This document shows, piece after piece, positions 45,909-53,141 of a DNA stretch of 64,000 nucleotides. How positions within the stretch are numbered: position 1 is the first letter of the stretch; each line of letters starts with the position of its first letter. The notes under the pieces were generated by a model. That model worked only from the letters and a program-made list of their open reading frames with translations. It ran no database searches and was not told the origin of the DNA. Both the position numbers and the translations under genes were made by a program. The stretch is taken from the NCBI RefSeq assembly GCF_034670005.1, contig NZ_JAXMOH010000005.1:62001-126000 (forward strand), read 5' to 3'. The DNA is from Thalassobius sp034670005. GTDB lineage: Bacteria > Pseudomonadota > Alphaproteobacteria > Rhodobacterales > Rhodobacteraceae.

Positions 45909-46325
45909 ATGTACAAAACACTCTTTGCCGCCACGCTGATCGGGATGATTACCACCGGTGGTATGGCTCAGGAAATCGACACGTCCCAAACGGTCGAAGC
46001 GGGGCGCGACCTCTACATGCGCCATTGCGCCACCTGTCACGGGCTCGAAGCCAATGGCGACGGGCCGATGGCACCGATTCTGCTGATTCAGCCCAAGGCG
46101 CTGGCAAAGCTGAGCGCGGAAAACGGTGGTGAGTTTCCGATGATCCGGATGATTCAACGCGTTGACGGGCGCGATCCGCTGGTCAGTCATGGTAGCTCAA
46201 TGCCGGTTTACGGCGAATTTTTCGAAGGCAACGATACCGCGCTGAAAACATCGACCGGTCAGCCGGTTATGACCAGTCGCCCGATTGCCGATCTGGTGGC
46301 ATATCTGCTAACCATTCAGGAATGA
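45909..46325 (+). CDS. Small c-type cytochrome, soluble periplasmic type (second of three)
   Basis: 138 residues with a cleavable Sec signal (residues 1-20, cut after GMA). Haem site CATCH (residues 40-44), then GLEANGDGPMAP and a candidate axial Met in SMPVYG (near residue 98). Unlike its two neighbours it lacks a lipobox Cys, so it should be free in the periplasm. The ATG at 45909 was chosen for the signal peptide and the upstream GAAGGA. The arrangement suggests a soluble carrier between two anchored ones, which is inference. Confidence 0.85.
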   Translation: MYKTLFAATLIGMITTGGMAQEIDTSQTVEAGRDLYMRHCATCHGLEANGDGPMAPILLIQPKALAKLSAENGGEFPMIRMIQRVDGRDPLVSHGSSMPVYGEFFEGNDTALKTSTGQPVMTSRPIADLVAYLLTIQE

Positions 46326-46345
46326 AGCACGGATCGGAGACGCGG

Positions 46346-46753
46346 ATGAAACCCAAATTGATCTTGACGGTCGTGGCCACATTGGCCCTGTTGGCCGCCT
46401 GCGTCGAAACCAGCATGCCCGAAGCCGACGAGGGGGCCGCGCTTTATGCCGACAACTGCGCCATCTGTCACGGCGCTGCGGGGCGCGGCGACGGCGAACT
46501 GGCAAAAACGCTGCGCCCGGCCCCGGCGGATCTGACCACCATCACCCGGCGCTACGGAACATTTCCCGGCGCGCATGTGCTGTCGGTGATCGACGGCTAC
46601 ACCAGAATGGAAAATCCCGGCGAAGACATGCCGGAATTCGGGCTGCTGCTCGAAGGCAGCACCGTGCCGGTCGATATCGGCGATGGCACGTTTTCACCGG
46701 TGCCGCGCCCCTTGGCTGCGCTGCTGGTCTATCTCGACTCCATTCAGCAATAA
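46346..46753 (+). CDS. Small c-type cytochrome, probable lipoprotein (third of three)
   Basis: 135 residues with a lipobox (LALLAAC, lipid on Cys19), haem site CAICH (38-42), GAAGRGDGELAK and MPEFGLLLEG near residue 93 as the likely axial Met. It is clearly a paralogue of the first gene in the trio (shared GRGDG-LA and MPEFG-LL blocks). ATG 46346 has GGAG seven bases upstream; the in-frame 46322 start overlaps the previous gene but lacks a signal sequence at its front. No oxidase or reductase gene is nearby. Confidence 0.85.
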   Translation: MKPKLILTVVATLALLAACVETSMPEADEGAALYADNCAICHGAAGRGDGELAKTLRPAPADLTTITRRYGTFPGAHVLSVIDGYTRMENPGEDMPEFGLLLEGSTVPVDIGDGTFSPVPRPLAALLVYLDSIQQ

Positions 46754-46768
46754 GGGCTGGCGGCGGCT

Positions 46769-47446
46769 CTAATCGCAAATCCCGCGCGTTTGCACCCCGC
46801 GCCACGGCACCACCGCCAAGGCATCCACCCGGCTTTGCAGCCGCGCCACCGGCAGTTCCTGCGCCAGCAGATCATGCAGCCGCCCGGTACGCGCCGCCTT
46901 GGGCGCGAGCGCCCGGCAGCAAACGAATTCCTCCACGATCGAGGCCTGCTGTTCATAGGGATAATCCAGAAACCGCGCATCGCTTTGCAGATTGAACAGG
47001 TAGGGGTCGCTTCCCCCGCCATGTTCCTGCGCCGCTTTCAACGGATTGTAATGGGTCCGTTTGCGGTTTTGCCATTGCCAGACATGCGCCATTTCATGGG
47101 CGAACAGCATCAGGGCATAGAGATTGGTGCCGGGAACGAATTCCTCGGTATAATCTTCCAGGAACAGGTCCTGGCGCAGAAATATCCGGTTGAACAGCGT
47201 TGTGGCCGCCGGTGAGGAGGTGACGATCTCTTCCTCGACCGGCGGGAAAATCCGTTCCTGACAGGTCACACGCGGCCGTTTGGCATAGCGGAAGGTAAAG
47301 CTGCGGGCGAAATGCCCATCCACCAGCCGCACCCGGCTCGGGTCCAGCTGATCGCCGTAAAGCGTCGTGGCGAATGACATTTCCCCCGTGGTCAGGGGGC
47401 GGCCGCAGGCGGCAAGACACAACAAGAGAACCCAAGCGAAACGCAT
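46769..47446 (-). CDS. Lipoprotein with HExxH zinc-protease-like motif
   Basis: 225 residues. The N-terminus MRFAWVLLLCLAACGR holds a lipobox (Cys14). The motif AHEMAHVWQWQN (near residue 116) has the HExxH pattern of zinc metallopeptidases, and EEFVCCRAL about 55 residues later offers a possible third ligand. I do not recognise a characterised family. Three Cys residues besides the lipid Cys are present. It is convergent with the third cytochrome. ATG 47446 is used; no strong ribosome site is visible before it. Peptidase activity is possible but not shown. Confidence 0.7.
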   Translation of the reverse strand: MRFAWVLLLCLAACGRPLTTGEMSFATTLYGDQLDPSRVRLVDGHFARSFTFRYAKRPRVTCQERIFPPVEEEIVTSSPAATTLFNRIFLRQDLFLEDYTEEFVPGTNLYALMLFAHEMAHVWQWQNRKRTHYNPLKAAQEHGGGSDPYLFNLQSDARFLDYPYEQQASIVEEFVCCRALAPKAARTGRLHDLLAQELPVARLQSRVDALAVVPWRGVQTRGICD

Positions 47447-47485
47447 GGGCCGATTAGGCACAGCGCGTGACGCGTCGTCCAGCCC

Positions 47486-47611
47486 TTATCGCTGCACGAT
47501 ATGCGGGAAACTGCCCGCAACCGGGGGCGAAGGAATGGCAGCGGTCGGCATCAGCAGCGACAATGCCGTAACGGCAAGCGCAAGGCCCAGAATCAAAGGG
47601 ATCATACGCAT
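47486..47611 (-). CDS. Single-span microprotein (paralogue of the next)
   Basis: 41 residues beginning MRMIPLILGLALAV, one hydrophobic segment (residues 3-22), then a Pro-rich tail PSPPVAGSFPHIVQR. It resembles the microprotein encoded 68 bases upstream on the same strand (MR-x-x-P-x-x-LG start, same length of hydrophobic stretch). The ribosome site is weak. It has too few residues for a family match. It may be a small membrane regulator; evidence is the paralogy and clean frame only. Confidence 0.45.
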   Translation of the reverse strand: MRMIPLILGLALAVTALSLLMPTAAIPSPPVAGSFPHIVQR

Positions 47612-47627
47612 CTTAAAATTCGCTTTT

Positions 47628-47665
47628 CAAAAAAACCCGGCGCCCTGAAATACTGTGGCGCCGGG
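47628..47665 (-). terminator. Rho-independent terminator between the two microprotein genes
   Basis: Perfect stem CCCGGCGCC / GGCGCCGGG (47636-47644 with 47657-47665) followed on the minus strand by a run of T (A run 47628-47635). It ends the transcript of the upstream microprotein. Confidence 0.85.
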
Positions 47666-47678
47666 TCAGGTTTCAGGC

Positions 47679-47792
47679 CTATCCCACAGTCACCTGTGGC
47701 AGCGAACTGGAATCGGTCTCGGGGATCCAGGTCAAAGCAGACATGGCCGAGGCCGCGATAATCCAGCCCAATACGATCGGCAGAAATCGCAT
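47679..47792 (-). CDS. Single-span microprotein
   Basis: 37 residues, MRFLPIVLGWIIAASAMSAL then a polar tail ending LPQVTVG. AAGGAC stands seven bases before the ATG, and a clear terminator follows the stop, so it looks like a complete small transcription unit. It shares its N-terminal pattern with the microprotein just downstream. Insertion in the inner membrane with a short periplasmic tail is predicted from the hydrophobic segment. Function unknown. Confidence 0.6.
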   Translation of the reverse strand: MRFLPIVLGWIIAASAMSALTWIPETDSSSLPQVTVG

Positions 47793-48027
47793 GTTTGTCC
47801 TTTCGGAGTTAGGTCTTCGGTCGTGAGTTGAGCTGATTGCAAATTACCTGCCAAGCCGCTGCCGGGACAGTGAGGAATTCCTGACCTGTGACCGCTATGT
47901 CGCAACCCGGACCAGGCGCGCGGTCAGCGGCATCCGGGTGAAGATGTTCAGCACAGGTATCTCGGCGTCTTTCTCGGCCACGGTTGGTCCTGGTCTCGGA
48001 GACGCGCTCGAAAACGTAATTGAAAAA

Positions 48028-48041
48028 TGCATGATATTGCA
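48028..48041. promoter_or_regulatory. BoxR-type site 1
   Basis: TGCA-TGATAT-TGCA, matching the TGCA-repeat operators known for the BzdR/BoxR regulators; about 290 bases upstream of the TRAP receptor gene. Confidence 0.6.
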
Positions 48042-48219
48042 CGTTTGGCTTGTGGGGTGTGAAGCTCTTGGTGAATAGAACGTAATAGTTTGTATCTAAT
48101 ATATTTTACGTTCGAATAATTGTTTGTGGTGCTGCGGGTGTTTTTGGATTTAGCCCAAAAAAGTCGATCAATCTGGCCGAAAAGCGGCACTTAACCCGTC
48201 AGTGAATTTGAAAGAAATT

Positions 48220-48233
48220 GCATTATAATGCGA
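48220..48233. promoter_or_regulatory. BoxR-type site 2
   Basis: TGCA-TTATAA-TGCG, containing a TATAAT sequence usable as -10 element; 99 bases upstream of the TRAP receptor start. Confidence 0.65.
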
Positions 48234-48331
48234 ATTGTGAAAAAAGAATCTTAGCAAGTCAGCGATGACGCGCTATGGTCCAGCGAGAAGTTGGCAAAAA
48301 ATGCTTCTAAATGGAAGTAACGGGAGGAAAT

Positions 48332-49381
48332 ATGACTACACGTAGAAAGCTTTTCGGCTTTGTTGGTGCGGCCGCGGTTGCGGCAGCGGCCAGTTTTGCT
48401 GCACTCCCCGCTCAGGCGGCGGACGTAACCCTGACAATGCATCAGTTCCTGCCACCGCAGGCGAATGTGCCGAAGCTGGTTCTGGATGTTTGGGCCGATA
48501 AGGTCGAAGAAGCCTCCGGCGGGCGGATCGAAGTCGAACGCTATGCGTCGATGGCGCTGGGCGGCAAGCCGCCAGAACTGATGGATCAGGCGATTGATGG
48601 CATCGCCGATGTGGTCTGGACCGTGGTCGGCTACACCCCCGGTCGGTTCCCGCGTACCGAAGTCTTTGAACTGCCTTTCTTCGTCGAAGATGCCCGCGCA
48701 GCGTCCCACGCGTATTGGAAACTGTTCGAATCCGACATGAAGGATTCCGATTTCAAGGACGTGAAAATCCTTGGTACCTGGGTGCACGGCCCGGGTCTGC
48801 TCCATACCAACAAGCCGGTTAAAGTGCCTGGCGATCTGGCGGGTATGAAAATCCGTGGCGGTTCGCGTTTGGTCAACGATCTGCTGACCCGTATTGGTGC
48901 CACGCCTGTCGGTATGCCGGTGCCTGCGATCCCCGAAGGTCTGTCCAAGGGCGTTCTCGATGGCACCACCATTCCTTGGGAAGTGACCACCGCGTTGAAA
49001 GTGGCTGAACTGGTGCACAATCACACCGAATTTGATGGTCCGGCGCTGTACAACCTGACCTTCGTTCTGGCGATGAACAAAGACAAATACGAATCCCTGC
49101 CCGATGACCTGAAGAAGGTGATTGATGATAATTCGGGTCTGGATTTCTCGATCTTTGCCGGTGGCACACAGTCGGATTCGGATGGTCCCGCGCGTCAGAT
49201 CGCAGTTGATTTGGGTAACAACATCATCACCGTCAGCGAAGAAGATGCCGCCGAATGGCGGGCTCTGGCAGAACCGATCTATGCGGATTGGATCGCAGAC
49301 ATGGATTCCAAAGGCATCGACGGTCAGGCCCTGATCGACAATGCCCGTAAGTTGATGGACGAATATACCGCCGCCAACTGA
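48332..49381 (+). CDS. TRAP transporter substrate-binding protein, DctP family
   Basis: 349-residue periplasmic receptor for a carboxylate or aromatic acid. The N-terminus has TTRRKLFGFVGAAAV (possible twin-arginine signal) and cleavage near AQA (residue 30). The mature chain has the DctP features: a Met-Phe-rich first lobe, FELPFFVEDARAAS near residue 112 and the carboxylate-binding Arg in GMKIRGGSRLVNDLL near 176. Two BoxR-like sites stand upstream and the aromatic cluster downstream, so benzoate is a plausible ligand. The membrane subunits DctQ and DctM are not in the window. GGAGG precedes ATG 48332. A terminator follows. Confidence 0.9.
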   Translation: MTTRRKLFGFVGAAAVAAAASFAALPAQAADVTLTMHQFLPPQANVPKLVLDVWADKVEEASGGRIEVERYASMALGGKPPELMDQAIDGIADVVWTVVGYTPGRFPRTEVFELPFFVEDARAASHAYWKLFESDMKDSDFKDVKILGTWVHGPGLLHTNKPVKVPGDLAGMKIRGGSRLVNDLLTRIGATPVGMPVPAIPEGLSKGVLDGTTIPWEVTTALKVAELVHNHTEFDGPALYNLTFVLAMNKDKYESLPDDLKKVIDDNSGLDFSIFAGGTQSDSDGPARQIAVDLGNNIITVSEEDAAEWRALAEPIYADWIADMDSKGIDGQALIDNARKLMDEYTAAN

Positions 49382-49401
49382 TCGGAAATCCTTGATTATA
49401 A

Positions 49402-49432
49402 GGGCCGCGGCGTTCTGCGCCGCGGCCCTTTT
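49402..49432 (+). terminator. Rho-independent terminator of the TRAP receptor gene
   Basis: Perfect stem GGGCCGCGGCG / CGCCGCGGCCC (49402-49412 with 49418-49428) followed by TTTT. Confidence 0.92.
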
Positions 49433-49547
49433 GCATTTTGCCGCACTATTTGCCCTTCGCCGTCAAATCCTGCGACATCCCGTTCAGGGGGCGCATTGGC
49501 GAAACAGGGGCGGCAGGCGCCACCCAGTCGCGCCGCATCAAGAGATA

Positions 49548-49561
49548 TGCATTAAATTGCA
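49548..49561. promoter_or_regulatory. BoxR-type site 3
   Basis: TGCA-TTAAAT-TGCA, 83 bases upstream of the DUF4863 gene. A further half site TGCA lies at 49581-49584. Confidence 0.65.
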
Positions 49562-49643
49562 CAAAGTATCGCAAAATAATTGCAATACCGTTGTGGTTGA
49601 TGCAGAATAACGCATAAGACGACTCGTATTTTGGGAGGATCAC

Positions 49644-50111
49644 GTGTCACAGCAGCAATTCAATGCATTGGTGGGAAAACTGGCCGACAGCATCGCCGGG
49701 CTGTCGCTGGATCAGACGCTCGAAGATCGGCTGAATGCCGATTTCGGTGCCGGGTCCGATGATTTTCAGGCCCTGTCGCGGCTCTGCGCCGAAGGCGAAG
49801 CCGAAGGCTGGCTGATGTCGCGCGAAGCGGGCGGTATCAAGTTCGGTCGCGCACTCAAGCCGGGCGCGGAGGCGGGAACCTTCAGTGTCGATGTTGTCCG
49901 CATGAAGGACGTGCGCGGCCCTCATCACATCCATACCACGGGCGAAATCGGCGCGATCATGCCGCTGGAGGGCGATCCGCGTTTCGATGGAAAGCCAGAA
50001 GGCTGGTACGTCTATGGTCCGGGGTCACAGCATCACCCAACTGTTACCGGCGGCGATGCTTATATCCTGTATCTGTTGCCTGAGGGCGCAATCGAATTCA
50101 CCGGCCAATAG
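49644..50111 (+). CDS. DUF4863 family protein (hydroxylaminobenzoate lyase-like)
   Basis: 155 residues in the DUF4863 family, which includes PnbB-type 4-hydroxylaminobenzoate lyases. A cupin-like core is visible: VRGPHHIHTTGEIGAIMPL near residue 92 with three His, and GSQHHPTVTGGDAYILYLLPEGAIEF near the end. The metal-binding His cluster suggests an enzyme. In box clusters the gene is a frequent passenger with no proven role. GTG 49644 follows GGGAGG. It heads the benzoate operon after BoxR-like site 3. Confidence 0.82.
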   Translation: MSQQQFNALVGKLADSIAGLSLDQTLEDRLNADFGAGSDDFQALSRLCAEGEAEGWLMSREAGGIKFGRALKPGAEAGTFSVDVVRMKDVRGPHHIHTTGEIGAIMPLEGDPRFDGKPEGWYVYGPGSQHHPTVTGGDAYILYLLPEGAIEFTGQ

Positions 50112-50136
50112 GCCGGGGCGGGGGAGGACGCCATTC

Positions 50137-51675
50137 ATGACAGAAAACAAAAACGCAGCGGTCTGGTTCGTAGATCGCCATATAGACGAAGGCCGCGCCG
50201 ATAAGGTCGCCTTCCGCGAAGCCGACGGTGCCAAGCGCGACCTGACCTATGGCCGCTTGGCCCGCGAAACGTCGCAATTTGCCGGCGCTCTATATCGCCA
50301 CGGCGTGCGCCGCGAAGAACGCATCGCCATGATCGTGCGCGATCAGATCGAATTCCCGGTGGTGTTCTGGGGCGCTCTGAAAGCGGGCGCAATCCCGGTG
50401 CCGATCAACACCCTGCTGTCCAGTCAGGTCTATGAAACCATCCTGACCGACAGCCGTGCGTCGATCCTTGTGGTGTCGCAGGATCTGTGGGACGTGGTCG
50501 AACCGGCCATTCAGGGCAATCAGTACCTGCGCGCGGTTCTGGTCATCGGCGACGCGCCCGAAGGCACCGAAAGCTATACCGAATTCACCAGGGGCGCCGA
50601 CCCGGTCGAGGCGGTCGAGGTCAACAAGGACGAATTGGCCTTCTGGCTCTATTCTTCGGGCTCTACCGGCTTGCCCAAGGGTGTGCGCCATGTGCATTCC
50701 AGCCTGCGCGCCACGGCTGAACTGTTCGGTCAGGGCGTGGTTGGCATCACCGAAGATGACGTGGTGTATTCCGTTGCCAAGATCTTCTTCGCTTACGGCC
50801 TGGGCAACGCGATGTCTTTCCCGCTGTCGGTTGGCGCGACCACGATCCTGCTCTCTGGCCGTCCGACGCCAGAAGTTGTCTTCGACATCTTCGATACGCA
50901 TAAACCAACAATTTTCTGTGGTGTGCCAACGCTTTATGCCGCACTGGTCGCAGCACAGGAACAACGCGGGGGCGCGAACCAAAGCACGCTGCGGCTTTGT
51001 ACCTCTGCTGGTGAAGCCCTGCCGCGCGATGTCGGTGAACGCTGGAAGTCGCTGTTTGGCGTCGACATCATCGACGGCGTCGGGTCGACCGAAATGCTGC
51101 ATATCTTCCTGTCCAACCGCCCCGGCGATGTTGCCTATGGCACCTCTGGCCTGCCGGTGCCGGGATACGAAGTCCGGCTGGTCGATGAACATGACGAAGA
51201 CGTCGGTACTGGCGAAGTCGGCGAATTGCTGGTCCGCGGCCCGTCTTCTGCCGATGGCTACTGGAACCGCCGCAACAAAAGCCAATCGACCTTTCAGGGC
51301 CATTGGACCCGCACCGGCGACAAATACGAACGCAATGCCGAGGGCCGCTTTGTCTACTGTGGCCGGACCGACGACATGTTCAAGGTCTCAGGCATCTGGG
51401 TGTCTCCCTTCGAGGTCGAACAGGCGCTGATCGAACACCCCGCCGTGCTCGAAGCTGCGGTGGTGCCGTGGCACGACGAAAAAGGACTGGAAAAACCCAA
51501 AGCCTATGTGGTGCTGAAAGACGGCCAGAGCGAGGCCGAAATCGGTGATCTCAAGGAGTTCGTCAAGGATCAGATCGGCATGTGGAAATATCCCCGCTGG
51601 GTCGACATCGTTGCCGACCTGCCGAAAACCGCCACCGGTAAGATTCAGCGCTTCAAATTGCGGGAATCGGCATGA
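50137..51675 (+). CDS. Benzoate--CoA ligase
   Basis: 512-residue AMP-forming acyl-CoA synthetase of the benzoate/hydroxybenzoate group. It activates benzoate with ATP and CoA, the entry step of the box pathway. The core motifs are SSGSTGLPKG (AMP binding, near residue 175), GSTEMLHIFLS near 315, TGDKY with downstream YCGRTDDMFKVSG near 410, and the catalytic Lys in TGKIQRFKLR at the end. ATG 50137 was chosen because GGGGAGG lies upstream and homologues begin at this site. It overlaps the hydrolase gene by four bases. Substrate range may include other benzoates. Confidence 0.93.
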   Translation: MTENKNAAVWFVDRHIDEGRADKVAFREADGAKRDLTYGRLARETSQFAGALYRHGVRREERIAMIVRDQIEFPVVFWGALKAGAIPVPINTLLSSQVYETILTDSRASILVVSQDLWDVVEPAIQGNQYLRAVLVIGDAPEGTESYTEFTRGADPVEAVEVNKDELAFWLYSSGSTGLPKGVRHVHSSLRATAELFGQGVVGITEDDVVYSVAKIFFAYGLGNAMSFPLSVGATTILLSGRPTPEVVFDIFDTHKPTIFCGVPTLYAALVAAQEQRGGANQSTLRLCTSAGEALPRDVGERWKSLFGVDIIDGVGSTEMLHIFLSNRPGDVAYGTSGLPVPGYEVRLVDEHDEDVGTGEVGELLVRGPSSADGYWNRRNKSQSTFQGHWTRTGDKYERNAEGRFVYCGRTDDMFKVSGIWVSPFEVEQALIEHPAVLEAAVVPWHDEKGLEKPKAYVVLKDGQSEAEIGDLKEFVKDQIGMWKYPRWVDIVADLPKTATGKIQRFKLRESA

Positions 51676-52499
51676 TGCAGGTGGATTGGACAGACGGCAA
51701 AACCGGGTTCCTGACCGCCGGGGGCAAATCGTTGGAATATGCCTGCATCGGCCCCGCGCCGGATCAGGCCCCGACCATCGTCATGCTGCACGAAGGGCTG
51801 GGATGTCTGGCGCTGTGGCGCGATTTCCCGCAACGGGTGGCGCAGGCCACCGGCTGTGGCGTCTTTGTTTATTCCCGCGCGGGCTATGGCCAATCCGATC
51901 CCGCCGACCTGCCGCGCCCGTTGGATTACATGACCCGCGAAGCGGTCGATGTGCTGCCTGAGGTGCTGGATGGTTTCGGGTTTCGGCAGGGTATCCTGAT
52001 GGGGCATTCCGACGGGGCCACCATCGCCGCGATCTATGCCGGGTCGGTCGAAGATTTCCGCGTTAGGGGTTTGATCCTGATGGCGCCGCATTTCTTCACC
52101 GAAGAAATGGGGCTGACCGAGATTGCCAAGGCCAAAGAGCTTTTTGAAACCGGCGATCTGAAATCGAAAATGGCGAAATATCATCGTGACCCGGAAAATA
52201 CCTTCCGTGGCTGGAATGATAGCTGGCTGGCGCCGGGCTTCAAATCCTGGAACGTGGGCGAAGTGATCGACTATCTGCGGATTCCGGTACTGGCCATTCA
52301 GGGCCGCGACGATCAATATGGTACCCTGGCCCAGATCGACGAAATCGACAGCCGAATCTATTCCCCGCTGGACACCGCGATCCTTGACGATTGTCGCCAC
52401 TCCCCGCAGTCCGACCAGCCGGAACAGACCTTGGCGGCGATCGCCGATTTTACCGCCCGGCTGATCCGCATCGAACAGGAAAGCGTGGAAATCAGGTGA
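51672..52499 (+). CDS. Alpha/beta hydrolase of the box cluster
   Basis: 275-residue serine hydrolase fold: oxyanion region MLHEGLGCLALW near residue 37, nucleophile elbow GHSDGA (Ser113), and acid and His late in the chain (IQGRDDQYGT near 214 and DDCRHSPQSDQPEQ near 240). It probably cleaves an ester, thioester or C-C bond of a pathway intermediate; box clusters often carry such a gene. It is coupled to the ligase gene (ATGATG overlap) and to the next gene (GTGA overlap). Confidence 0.85.
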   Translation: MMQVDWTDGKTGFLTAGGKSLEYACIGPAPDQAPTIVMLHEGLGCLALWRDFPQRVAQATGCGVFVYSRAGYGQSDPADLPRPLDYMTREAVDVLPEVLDGFGFRQGILMGHSDGATIAAIYAGSVEDFRVRGLILMAPHFFTEEMGLTEIAKAKELFETGDLKSKMAKYHRDPENTFRGWNDSWLAPGFKSWNVGEVIDYLRIPVLAIQGRDDQYGTLAQIDEIDSRIYSPLDTAILDDCRHSPQSDQPEQTLAAIADFTARLIRIEQESVEIR

Positions 52500-52999
52500 C
52501 CCCGGCAGGTACCATATCCGGTGCGGACGGGGCAGGGGCCAAAGTCGGGTACCCTTCGATATGGCGACCGGCCTATGCCTATGTGCCGGGCCGGTCGCCG
52601 CGTCACGACGATGATCTGTTCGATCCGATCAAGGCGACGGTGACACCCGGCCCGGCCGATCTGTCGCGCAGTCAGGTCTGGCGCATGGGGCTGGATTTTC
52701 TGACTGACGGCTATTTCTGGGAATCGCACGAACTGCTCGAATCCGTCTGGATGGCCTGCCCTCCCAACAGTGCCGAAAGCCTGCTGGTGCGGGCGATCAT
52801 CCAATACGCCAACGCCGGTCTGAAATGGGAAATGGGCCGTCCTGCTGCCGCGGCGCGGCTTCTGGGATTGGCCGAGGCGATGGGCCGGGATGCCTTCGGG
52901 CGTGGCGGTGTAGTGATTCTCGGGCTGCGTCAGGATGATCTGGACCAGCTCGCCAAGACCGTATCAGTGCGTCAAAATGTGAAAAATATTGCATTATAA
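52496..52999 (+). CDS. DUF309-type protein of the box cluster
   Basis: 167 residues. The conserved DUF309 helix motif is clear: DFLTDGYFWESHELLESVW (about residues 75-93), with its His and two Glu residues, followed by LVRAIIQYANAGLKWEMG. The family has no known function. GTG 52496 overlaps the hydrolase stop by four bases. Its own TAA stop lies inside BoxR-like site 4 (52990-53003), so operator and coding end share bases; the last residues NIAL are partly set by the operator. Confidence 0.8.
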   Translation: MTPAGTISGADGAGAKVGYPSIWRPAYAYVPGRSPRHDDDLFDPIKATVTPGPADLSRSQVWRMGLDFLTDGYFWESHELLESVWMACPPNSAESLLVRAIIQYANAGLKWEMGRPAAAARLLGLAEAMGRDAFGRGGVVILGLRQDDLDQLAKTVSVRQNVKNIAL

Positions 53000-53003
53000 T
53001 GCA
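52990..53003. promoter_or_regulatory. BoxR-type site 4 (perfect)
   Basis: TGCA-TTATAA-TGCA, a perfect palindrome overlapping the DUF309 stop codon and ending six bases before the proposed boxC -35 element. Confidence 0.75.
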
Positions 53004-53009
53004 CATATT

Positions 53010-53038
53010 TTGACTTGAGTGTGGCTTATTGCTAAAAA
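53010..53038 (+). promoter_or_regulatory. Proposed boxC promoter
   Basis: TTGACT (53010-53015), 17 bases, TAAAAA (53033-53038). It is flanked by BoxR-like sites on both sides. Confidence 0.5.
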
Positions 53039-53072
53039 TAGGCCATAAAAAACAAAATACTAAGTAATAATG

Positions 53073-53086
53073 TGCAATATCATGCT
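53073..53086. promoter_or_regulatory. BoxR-type site 5
   Basis: TGCA-ATATCA-TGCT, downstream of the proposed boxC promoter, where a bound protein would block transcription. Confidence 0.55.
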
Positions 53087-53102
53087 TTACTGAAATAATT
53101 TT

Positions 53103-53116
53103 AGCATTATATTGCA
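53103..53116. promoter_or_regulatory. BoxR-type site 6
   Basis: AGCA-TTATAT-TGCA, 25 bases upstream of the boxC start. Confidence 0.55.
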
Positions 53117-53141
53117 ATCAAAGAGATGAAAGGAGACCGTC

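Larger units (their letters stand above)
47793..48331. other. Long AT-rich control region upstream of the TRAP receptor gene
   Basis: About 540 bases without a convincing gene. Its right half (from 48000) is markedly AT-rich and holds two TGCA-N6-TGCA-like sites. A short minus-strand frame (GTG near 47983, 28 residues, ending RLVRVAT) and a longer arginine-rich one (47809-48042) exist but have no support. Confidence 0.5.

Noticed and set aside
47809..48042. 77-codon minus-strand frame in the gap before the TRAP receptor gene
   Set aside because: Arginine- and proline-rich composition, no ribosome site, and its start overlaps a BoxR-like site; treated as non-coding.
49446..49538. 30-codon minus-strand frame between the TRAP terminator and the DUF4863 gene
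   Set aside because: No ribosome site and no similarity to a known small protein; too short to support.
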